This document shows, piece by piece, positions 1 to 8,207 of a stretch of 64,000 nt of DNA. A program made the position numbers and the translations under genes. Under the pieces are notes generated by a model. It was not told the DNA's origin. It made no database searches and was given only the letters and a program-made list of their open reading frames with translations. Numbering within the stretch: position 1 is the stretch's first letter; every line of letters begins with the position of its first letter. Source of the stretch: Symbiodinium natans (Eukaryota; Sar; Dinophyceae; Suessiales; Symbiodiniaceae); the NCBI GenBank assembly GCA_905221605.1, contig CAJNDS010002115.1, positions 127,501 through 191,500 on the forward strand, given 5' to 3'.

Positions 1-1234
1 AAGATCTAGCCTGACTACGACCCCAGTCCCCCCCTTGGAGGCTTAAGGTTAGAGTGTGCACAGGGCGAAAGGTTTGGGGTGGGTTGCGGTTTTTAGGTTC
101 AGGCGGCTACAAAGTGCATGTCTCTTGAGGTTAAAGCCAGGGCATGTCGTCTCTTGGGGTTAAAGCCAGGGGGTGTCGGCTTCAGTTCCAGGGCTCTGGG
201 AATCACACAAGCACCCTACACCTTTAATCCCAACACAAAGCGAAGCCGCAAACCAGGAGCGTGGGTGGTTGCGAGGCTGTCGCTGGTCTGACCGTGGGAA
301 ATCGGGCTGAGCTGATGGCCTGTAGGAGGGCTTTAGGTAGTTTTATCTTTTGGGTCTCAGCCTTCAAGGCACCGCTTCAGTTGCGTATGTGAGCACGACA
401 AATGGGGCCCAACAGGAAGCAGGCATAGAGAAGTGCGGGGCAGTGACACAAACATGGCTTGAGCCTTTGATCCTGTGCAGTACGCTTTGATACACGCGCC
501 AGCCTCCACCACTTAGGCGCGGCCGGACAACCGCCTTCGACGCGCTGCATCTTGGCATGTTTTGAAGATGTCATGGGCAATTAGTTTACCCGAAGCGCTA
601 AACCATTTGTGTATGTTGCGGACTTCATTGTTCGGATCTGTGTTTGGTCCGTCTCTTTACCGAGCTGCGTTGAATTGAAGATTGCGGGGATGGTAGTTCA
701 AATCGTCTGAAGGCGCTCCCCGTTGATAGGAGCGTTGCGAGTTACATTGGTTCCATCTGTGTTGGGTCCTCCGTGTTGGCAGTTTTGATCTTCAACGGGC
801 CGCCCGGACGAGAGCGCCATTGAGCTAGCCCTAGTTGTTCATCGAACTTCAGTGCGGTTCGCCCAGCTCTGCAAGAGCGAGAAACACCAAACAAACGCAA
901 CGTGGAGAATTGCCGTCACTGGGAACCTTCAACTCTGAACCCCACTGAATCCTAAGCGCCCAAGGCTCTAGCAATCAGGGTGCTCAGGGCTTAGTGGTTT
1001 AGGTTTCTGGGCGTGGCTTGCGGGGTCTCCGAGATTTGATTTGCAGTTGCAATCGAACTTTCTTGGTTCATCTAGGAATCTGGACAAATAGGTGACCTTG
1101 GCTGAAGGATTTCACGCGGCTGGAGCACTGCAGTCACTAAGCCAAAACCCTTAAAAACACGGTTGAGGGCTCAGGTTCCGGGTTGCCCTTAACGCCCCGC
1201 CCCGATGACGTAACCCTCAACGTGTGACGCCCAG
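1..1234. other. No recognisable gene
   Basis: I read this stretch on both strands and see no convincing exon, RNA gene or mobile element. It is mixed-composition sequence with frequent stops. A B-box-like string near 691-702 lacks a matching tRNA fold. Confidence 0.5.
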
Positions 1235-1310
1235 GTTCAACCTCTGGGGCATGGGAGCCTTTGCCCTCTTCATCGCTCTCACGCTGACCGTGACCGACCC
1301 GCGCCTGGGG
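1235..1310 (+). CDS. Candidate exon, hydrophobic segment
   Basis: After a CCAG acceptor at 1231-1234 the frame reads FNLWGMGAFALFIALTLTV and then TDPRLG. This looks like one transmembrane helix followed by a polar turn. Codons are GC-rich at third positions, unlike the surrounding DNA. I cannot assign a family. It may belong with the hydrophobic exon at 2573-2647, which has similar edges. Confidence 0.4.
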
Positions 1311-2007
1311 TCAAAAAGCTTCGGCTGAGGTCTAGAGTGCCAATCGTCACGAGCCGGTACTCTGCTCGCCCCTCACCCTGTACCCCCCCAACCCCCCAAA
1401 AAAGTACGTAGTGTATCATGGCCTTTATGGTGGGGGGTGGGGGGGAGGGGTGGGGTGCATATTGGATGGTTACGATTTTTGCCAGCGACCTACTTTTGAA
1501 GGCTCATGGATACGTATAAGTTGGGTGTGAGTTTGAGTAGTGTAGCAGTCTAGCAGCATCAGTGCTGCCTGGCCATATCTACCTGCCCAAGCCTTGCAAC
1601 CCCCATGTCCAGCGGTTTAGGGTTTGGGGTTTAGGGTTTAGGGTTTAGGGTTTGCGAGCCCTAGCCTCTAGGAAGTCGTGGCGAAGTACGGGTTTGGGAC
1701 TGCGACTTTCTTTGCGGCTGCAGGTTCCTGTGCGAGGAGAACCCGGATGGAACATGGTCGCCGTGCTGGGTTAAGGGGTCAGGAGCTTCAACGGGGGTGC
1801 AGAAGGGGCTGAGGCTTGTAAGAAGCGAACCGGTCTCGGCGTAGGGGTTAAGAATCGCTGGTCGAGGGCTCGAGTTGTTCCAGCAATAAAGTTAGCAAGC
1901 CACCGGCCTACAACAAGGCATGGGAAGCTTTCTAGACCCCGATTAACGTTGTGCCAAAAACTATCGGGCCTGGAGCCGCAAAGCCATCCAAAACCCACAG
2001 CAAAGCT
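1311..2007. other. Intron-like or intergenic DNA with TTTAGGG tract
   Basis: This stretch holds a G/T-rich block near 1430-1460 and a TTTAGGG tract at about 1613-1654. No coding segment is supported. Confidence 0.5.
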
Positions 2008-2112
2008 ACCCTAAAAACCCTAAACCCTAAACCCTAAACTCTAAACCCTAAACCCTAAACCCTAAACCCTAAACCCTAAACCCTAAACCCAACCCCAAAC
2101 CCTAAACCCTAA
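2008..2112 (-). repeat. (CCCTAAA)n interstitial telomere-like array
   Basis: About thirteen mostly perfect seven-base units sit here, written CCCTAAA on the + strand. The array lies immediately upstream of the coding-like segment at 2132. A TTTAGGG array lies just downstream of that segment, so the two arrays bracket it in opposite orientation. Confidence 0.9.
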
Positions 2113-2131
2113 GTGCCCTCGAAAGCTCCAG

Positions 2132-2208
2132 GTCGCTCTCCACCAACCCTGGTATCATCTGCTTCGCCTCCCCGGAGCACCGGGCCATGGTGGGCCTGTC
2201 CCTGGCAG
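2132..2208 (+). CDS. Candidate exon
   Basis: A CTCCAG acceptor ends at 2131. The frame then reads SLSTNPGIICFASPEHRAMV and GLSLA, with coding-like codon use, and ends at CTGGCAG. It is bracketed by CCCTAAA upstream and TTTAGGG downstream. The product is not recognised. Confidence 0.45.
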
Positions 2209-2220
2209 GGTGGCATGGCG

Positions 2221-2258
2221 TGTTTAGGGTTTAGGGTTTAGGGTTTAGGGTTTAGGGG
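2221..2258 (+). repeat. (TTTAGGG)n array
   Basis: Five perfect TTTAGGG units sit about a dozen bases after the candidate exon 2132-2208. They are inverted relative to the array upstream of that exon. Confidence 0.9.
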
Positions 2259-2572
2259 TGCACGGGTTTCAGTCTGATTCAGGATTTCTGGTCTGGTCTG
2301 TTGGCTGAGGGCTTTCTGAGTTTTTTGGGGAGCCCGGGACGGCAAAGCGCTCAAAGGGAACGGTTTAGTCGTTAGGCGTGGGTGAAGCAGCTGCCGGGTT
2401 CAGCAATAGGGTTTAGGGTTCAGGGCGAGGGTTTGTCGAGTGGCACCAACTTCGGGCGAAGTGGCAAGCCTTTTGCAAACAGGGGTTAGGGCTATAAGGG
2501 TTTTGAGGTTTTGATGCTGGTGCCCTTTTCGACGCCTGGGGTGATCTCTGAATCCTCAAGTGCACGGCCCTC

Positions 2573-2647
2573 AGCTGCCAAGGTTCATCTGCTATCCTGT
2601 GGCCATCCTGACATGGGCGGCCTATGCAATCATCATGCGCCTGGGGT
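2573..2647 (+). CDS. Candidate exon, hydrophobic segment
   Basis: The frame reads RFICYPVAILTWAAYAIIMR followed by LG, a likely transmembrane helix with a basic end. The first bases (AGGTTCA) and last bases (GCGCCTGGGG) match those of the 1235-1310 exon. This suggests either duplicated exons or a shared membrane-protein gene. Family unknown. Confidence 0.4.
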
Positions 2648-3788
2648 TTCCAAAGTCCCCAAAAACTAAACCCAAAGCTTAACCCCCTGAGCCCCTTGAA
2701 TTAGGGTTCAGGCTTTCAGGATGTGTCGGGTGGGGGCGGGGGCGAAAGAAAGCCAAGCAAGACCCCCCCACCCGAAGCCCTTCTCGCCCAGAGGTATCCC
2801 GTGTGGATCACCACTGGGGCTGGGCTCCGATCTGTGAGCCGACATCGCTTCCTCTTCCAGCGCTTTCGCCCGGCAACTGGGCTTTGCATTTATAGGAGTG
2901 TGATAGGGTGTAAGCCTCTAAGCCCGCAACCCCCTTCAGCTTTATACCGAAGCCTTCGGCCAGCTCCATTTCCAGAGCCTGGAGAACGACCCCACGAGAT
3001 CCTTAAATCCACAGACGAGGAAAAGATCTGTTGCCTAATGTACCCCATCTTCATCTAGCTAGGTCTCCATGTGGCTGGAAAAGTCGTTGTGTGGGGATGG
3101 TGCTGGGCAGACGAGGTTGAGCGTGATTTTTTTTTATGGGGGGGGGGGGGGGGGGGGGGCGTGTTAAACAGCATTGGAGTTGTAAGCAGCTTAATACTGT
3201 AGCTGTAATTTCAGGGAGATACTGTTCGTACCGATTTAGGCTGCCGTATGAAGACCTCAACCCCGAACACCCAACAGCCCAGTCAGCCGAAACTCCGAGA
3301 TCTCTCTCTCTCTCTCGCTCTCTGTCGCTCGCTGCTCTCTCGCTCTGCTCTCTCGCTCTCTCGCTCTGCTCTCTCTCTCACTCTCCCTCTCCCTCTCCCT
3401 CTCCCTCTCCCTCTCTCTCCCTCTCTCTCTCTCTCTGTCTGTTCCCAAAGTCTCGGAATGTGCTTCAGGGCTCAGGGGCCCCAAATCCCAAACCCCCCAA
3501 CCCCCGAAAAAAAAACCCAAACGCCTCCCTTGAAACCCTCCTGAAACCCCGCAAGCCCCGCACCCGGGATCCCAGAGCCGCTACTACTACGGCGTGGTGG
3601 TGCTCCTGCGGAACTTCGTCGTGGCCTTGCGCCTCGGTTTTTAAGTTCCGGTGGAAGGGGCAGAGCCAAACGTGTTGCACCATTGCCCCCCCCCTAGGCC
3701 CTAAGCCTTACATGAGCTCCCCCCGAAAACCCCAAAAAGCCCCCAAACGCCCAAAGAAACTCCCCAAGCTTAAACCCCAAACCCTAAA

Positions 3789-3789
<1 letters not shown>
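2648..3789. other. Low-complexity DNA
   Basis: No gene is supported. The interval holds a T-run followed by a run of about 22 G (3127-3159) and a CT-rich block at 3301-3440. Long open frames across these repeats on both strands are composition artefacts rich in Ser/Leu or Arg/Glu. Confidence 0.6.
3301..3440. repeat. (CT)n/(CTCCCT)n microsatellite
   Basis: Nearly pure pyrimidine sequence of CT, CTCGCT and CTCCCT units. Confidence 0.95.
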
Positions 3790-3820
<31 letters not shown>

Positions 3821-3864
3821 GACACCTGCGCGCGCATGACGCGCACAATTCGAGAAGCGTACCA
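3790..3864 (+). pseudogene. U6 snRNA, 5'-truncated copy
   Basis: The sequence contains the U6 core: AAATTGGAACGATACAGAGA, then AGATTAGCATG, then a diverged internal stem-loop region ending in ATTCGAGAAGCGTACC. The ACAGAGA box, which pairs with the 5' splice site, is intact. The 5' stem-loop that normally precedes this region is absent. In its place the DNA runs straight into CCCTAAATA. No T-run terminator follows. I call it a truncated copy rather than an active gene. Confidence 0.85.
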
Positions 3865-5964
3865 AGTCGAAACAACATCCCCCAAAGGCCCAGCCCCCGC
3901 CGAACGAAGCCCCAGGCTGCCAGTCCTCACCTCGGCGCTCCCGGCCGTGCAGGTGCCGCTGATGGGCGTGGGCCCCAAACACCAATCGAGTTGCTACTAC
4001 TATTATTATTGTTGTCTAATAATTACTATTAAGTGGTTGAGTCGTTTTGTTAAGGGGATTATTGGGGCATCTAGGGCCTTAAGGAAGTTGAAGGCTTGAG
4101 GTTTCTAGAGGTTTCTAGGGCCCTTGGCCCATGAGGCTCCGAACCCCGAAACCCGAAAAGAGGGCCTTGTGGTTGGTTCGTGTGTGAGACATGTTTGTGC
4201 CGGACCCTCCTCGGCTTGCAAGCTTGATGCTTTTGCCACACAGCAAAGGGGGTTGATCTAACTTCTGGGTTGCAGAGAAGCTGACAGGTTTGGCTTCGCG
4301 GCCGTTTCGAGGTTCAGGGTACTGGGCCTCAGTATGCCTCAGTTGAATCCTTACCATTGCCAAGGCACCCAAACCGAGTTTCCCAAAGACGCCCGATGCT
4401 CGCAACCACCAGACCTCAGATTGTCAACCCTGAAACCTTGGACTTGCCACATCCAAGGCACCCTCCTCGTGGCCAGCGCCGTCCTGCAGGTGGAGCTGGA
4501 ACCAGGGTTCAAGACCTCCCGCCCCCCCCTTTTCATCCTAGAAACTCATCAGCCTTGAAGACCTAAGCCTGAGACTTAGAGTCTGCAACCCAAAGCCGAA
4601 GCCTGAGCTCAGAACCTACCGATGCCTTGCCGGCCGTGTGTGAGTGTGAGAGTCGAAACCCTAACAAAAACCACTCTTCCCTGCCCTTGGCGCGCGGCAG
4701 GTTGGGATATGGCCCTGGCGGACGAAGGTCGCTAATGTGGCGGACATGATGATGGCAGCCCGGCCTCATCTCGATCCGACGATGATTTCTACGTTCCGGT
4801 CCGTGCACGCATGCGTTTCATTTCGGGATCATGCGAGCAGTCCTGGAGACAAAGCTGAAGCCCCCAGAGAGCCCAAAAGTCCCAGAGAACCCAAAACACC
4901 CGGGCCAGCCGAGGTCTGCTTCTTACAGGTCGTGCTCCTAGGCCCTTGGGCTTTCTGCTCTTGGCGGGAGGGAACCCTAAAAACCCTAAACCCTATAACC
5001 CTAAAGCCTTTTTTTTTTGGGGGGGGGGGGGCTTTTTTGGGGTTGATTTTCTCGTGGAGTTCCACTTCTGAGACCTCCCCAAGGGAGGTGTTTTCTGGGA
5101 CGGAACCTACGGACCGTGCATGCGCCCTAATCCCCAAACCGCTTCTGCGGGAAAAACGGAGGGTTGCTGTAGGCACGTTCAACCACCTGAAACCCTAAAA
5201 CCCTAAAGCCTCAGAACGGGTTGCAGGCGCTGGGCCCCTCCTGGACATCGGACAGGTGCGCGTAGAAAGCTCTGGAGTTGTTGGGGGGCAAAAAAAGTAG
5301 GCTTCAGTAGGGCCACGAAGCTTGGGGGGCTTCAGTCTCGAAAGCTCTAACAGAGCGCAGGCTTTGGGTTGGGACCCCTAATTCATCCCAACCCCTGGAA
5401 CATCTAAAGATTTCTTTAAGTAGTAAGTAGTTTACTAGCGTAGAATCAGCTTAAATTCTTGCAGGTCGCAGTTGGGGGTTTTGGGGTTTTCGACGGTCCT
5501 GAGGTAACAAAAAAGGGGGGCTTGAACCTTGAGATTCCGGCCTGTCCTTGGGCTGTGTAGATGCTCGGGCAACACAAGCTGATCTCAGAAATGTCCTTGT
5601 CCTTGATGAGGGCCTGTGGCCACCCCGCAGGCCCTAGAGGAAAGTCGAGAACCCGAAGTTTTGCTGGCCTAGAGAGCCCTCAACAATCATACACCACATT
5701 GGCTATAGAGACCCTACCCTGAGCGTTCAGGTCTTACACACAAGCCACAAGCCCAAGAAATATCCTCAAGGCACTCAGCCCCTGTCTCTTGAACTTAGGG
5801 AGGCACGCCCCGAACGCACTATTCACCTAGGACTCAGAGCAGGCCCTTCTTCCCCTTTTTTTTTTAGAGTTCAGATTCCCTTCTGAGATCCCTTTAAAAT
5901 CCCCCAGAAGGGCGCCTTCATTTGTTTTTTTTTCGTCACCCTTTTGTTGCAAGTCAAAAACCAC
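3865..5964. other. No confident gene; scattered repeats
   Basis: The interval contains CCCTAAA-like tracts at about 4975-5006 and 5189-5205 and a T10-G12 homopolymer junction at 5008-5031. A few short open frames (for example near 4737-4850) have no recognisable product or clear splice sites. Confidence 0.5.
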
Positions 5965-6058
5965 CCCTGGCAGGAGCAGTCTTCAGAGGTGCTGGGATGG
6001 CTCCTCTGCATCGCTGCAGCTGGGCTCCAGCGGGTTTTCACGACAGTCACTATATTAC
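5965..6058 (+). CDS. Candidate exon, hydrophobic segment
   Basis: The frame reads WQEQSSEVLGWLLCIAAAGL and then QRVFTTVTI, consistent with a short membrane helix after a polar lead. It is cut by a palindromic MITE-like element that starts at 6059. Family not recognised. Confidence 0.35.
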
Positions 6059-6181
6059 TTTGCTTAAGAAAACCGCCCAGAAAGGAAAAGCATGCTCTTC
6101 GTTATAAGGGCAAGATAGGGATTAGTATTTGTAGTTTTTTTTTATATTTGGGGGGCGGGGGGGGGGGGGCTCTTAAGCAAA
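6059..6181. mobile_element. MITE-like element, family C copy 1
   Basis: Terminal inverted repeats TTTGCTTAAGAA and (C)TCTTAAGCAAA bound a 123-bp AT/G-rich interior with a long G run. A second copy with the same ends lies at 58781-58875. No target duplication is obvious. Confidence 0.7.
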
Positions 6182-6975
6182 CAGAAGTTCAGGGAATGTA
6201 CAAAATGGTGCTGATATGACGTATGACGGAAGACATGGGGACCATGTAGAGGTCCTTTGAAGTTACCCGCTCATCTACTCCCACTTCTTCTCCGGCATGT
6301 GGGGTGGATCATGTGCATTGCTTTGATGATTCTGCGCATGACAAGTTTCACCACTCCTCATCTCACGACCCTGAGCTTTTTTCTCGCCTTGAATCCTCCC
6401 CACCTCACAATTCACCACGCATCATTTCCCGACCCTGGCGGGGATACACTAGTCTTAACCCATCCATACCTGAAGCTCTCCCGGCAGCAAATCCGCGGAG
6501 GTTTGCATCAGCACAGTCAGAACGTGTGAGAAAGCAGGCAAGAAAGTTGGCTCATTGCTTTGAGCCCTACGCTTTTGCAGCATGCTGGGAAAGCGGAGCT
6601 GTTTCCTGATGTCGGTCAGCTGAGCCTCAAAGCTGGAACTCAATACAGGAACCGTGACAATTACCAATACCGTCCCCTTATAATCCCGAGAGATCTGCCA
6701 TTTATTCTAGTTGGATGTGTCTCAGCTCAGGTTCTGTTGCCCATGATTGCTGGCTGGCTAGCTTCTTGACTGCATGCTCTCAGATTGGAGATTGGTGGCT
6801 GTGGGTTCTGGTGGCAGAGACACGGTGTTCGATGCTTTTGAAGCTCGAGGCTGCGAGTGTGACATACTAGTCGCCAGTGCCATCGTATGCAGCCCACGAG
6901 CAGGCCTTCCTCTGGATCGGCCCCCCCCCCCCCCCCCCCAAACAAAAAAAAAAAAAAAGAACATGCTTTAATCAG

Positions 6976-7080
6976 GCCTTCTTCTACGCGGTGTACCGCC
7001 AGTACTGGCCCAAGAAGTACTTTGGTGCGGAGGCTCAGTTTCTCAGCCATGGGCTTGGGGACGGTTTGGCTAGAAAGCCG
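6976..7080 (+). CDS. Candidate exon
   Basis: After ATCAG the frame reads AFFYAVYRQYWPKKYFGAEA and QFLSHGLGDGLARK. Just upstream, at about 6878-6918, the same frame reads PSYAAHEQAFLWIG before a C18/A15 homopolymer block (6919-6958). That block is probably intronic. Both halves contain Q-A-F-(L/F)-(W/Y). Family not recognised. Confidence 0.45.
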
Positions 7081-7424
7081 AGGCGCAAATGTACCTCAAG
7101 TCACAGCTGCCCATGCAGGTCCCAGTAAGCCTCCCAGACTTACGGGGTGCGAGGTTAAGACTCAGGGTTAGGCGCGAACCGCTGGTAGTCCCTGACCCTT
7201 TGAGCAATGGTGGACTTCGGATTTTGGATCACAATTTCATTACTATTTCACACAAACCTCAAGATGTTCCGGACGACCCAAAACCTTGAATGCCATGTAA
7301 TTCGGAGGCAACTTGCCAATCGGGCCCTGGGGCATTTTTACAGGCTGACAGCTCGCCTTCCACAACTCGAAGCCTAGCACATTCGCTTCGAGGTCTCTTC
7401 CTCTGCCATCACAAAGCTGCAGCT

Positions 7425-7586
7425 GGGGCTCTCTGTCGGCTCATCAAGATCTTGGTGGCGAGCGGCACGGCCTGGTACAAGGGGAGGGGCGTACCAGTAG
7501 CACACATCCGCTGTACCCTTGCCCATGCTGTGCTTAAGAATCCTGGTCATGGTCGTGGGGTTCATGAGAGCTTTCGCACGGAGTAG
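7425..7586 (+). CDS. Candidate 3' exon, weak
   Basis: The frame contains CRLIKILVASGTAWYKGRGV and continues to a TAG near 7586. Codon use looks coding-like in the first half. No homology is recognised and splice edges are unclear. Confidence 0.25.
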   Translation, partial: GALCRLIKILVASGTAWYKGRGVPVAHIRCTLAHAVLKNPGHGRGVHESFRTE

Positions 7587-8033
7587 GTGCAACTTCGGCA
7601 GTGCAAGGTTGAGGGTGGAAAGAGCTACAGTAAGTGTCGGCTATGAGCGCTGCCAGTAGAGCAAGGATATAGCAGCACCGATGTGTTCCTCGACTGCGAC
7701 CACCTGGAGGCTCGCTCACTGGCCCCAAAAAAGCCACAACTAAGCCGAAACAAGCCGCAGACTAGTGCTTTAGTACAAATCCTGTCGCAGCCGTTGTGTG
7801 CCACACTCCAGGACCTGGGCCTGCTTTTCACGACCCTTCGCCTCTCTTCCAAGAACGTTGTGGTGCCTCAGCTGACTTCGCCTGAGGGTCCAGGGTTTAG
7901 GAATTAGGGTTAGGGCTCATGGATTCCGACGGAAGAACTTAAAAACATCTCATGACAACCCTACCGAAGCAAGGCTGGCAGACCTTTGAACCTCCAGCCC
8001 CCACGACCCTGCCCCGCGACCCACAGCTCAGCC
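7587..8033. other. Unassigned DNA left of the retrotransposon
   Basis: No supported gene. A short TTTAGG-like tract lies near 7890-7915. Removing the element and one AACAG copy joins ...CAGCTCAGCC-AACAG to CCGGCTCC, which is the pre-insertion site. Confidence 0.5.
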
Positions 8034-8038
8034 AACAG
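8034..8038. repeat. Target site duplication, left copy (AACAG)
   Basis: AACAG directly precedes the 5' LTR, and the identical AACAG follows the 3' LTR at 20429-20433. Five bases is the usual size for copia integrases. Confidence 0.92.
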
Positions 8039-8181
8039 TGTAGTTTTTCATGTAGGAATTACACTCCTTTTGCGAGCTGTGCATAACATCACTTTACCCT
8101 CGACTGTGGCTCAAGTTGCCGATAAAAAGAGGCGTACTTAACGGTTTACATGTTCCCTCATGCGCTGACCTGTAAACTTCA
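8039..8181 (+). repeat. 5' LTR (143 bp)
   Basis: The repeat begins TGTAGTTTTTC and ends AAACTTCA, with the canonical TG...CA ends. It matches 20286-20428 except for one C/T difference (8163 versus 20410). It includes an A-rich GATAAAAAGAGG stretch that could serve as a core promoter. It also carries TGGCTCAAG at 8107-8115, identical to the last nine bases of the dinoflagellate spliced leader. Confidence 0.97.
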
Positions 8182-8194
8182 GGTTATCAGCCGT
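8182..8194 (+). promoter_or_regulatory. Candidate primer-binding site
   Basis: GGTTATCAGCCG immediately follows the 5' LTR. It is one base different from the complement of the initiator-tRNA anticodon loop (GGTTATGAGCC). Drosophila copia and yeast Ty5 prime from such a half-tRNA. A TGG start, expected for priming from an intact tRNA 3' end, is absent. The one-base change would pair with an anticodon GAU loop. The assignment is tentative. Confidence 0.45.
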
Positions 8195-8207
8195 AGAGTC
8201 TCACACG

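Noticed and set aside
691-702. tRNA gene suggested by a B-box-like GTTCAAATC
   Set aside because: No A-box at proper spacing and no cloverleaf can be drawn.
3136-3822. 228-residue open frame and antisense Arg/Glu frames
   Set aside because: Produced by the G run and CT microsatellite; the frame ends across the U6 sequence.
3790-3864. Functional U6 gene
   Set aside because: The 5' stem-loop and the terminal T-run are missing.
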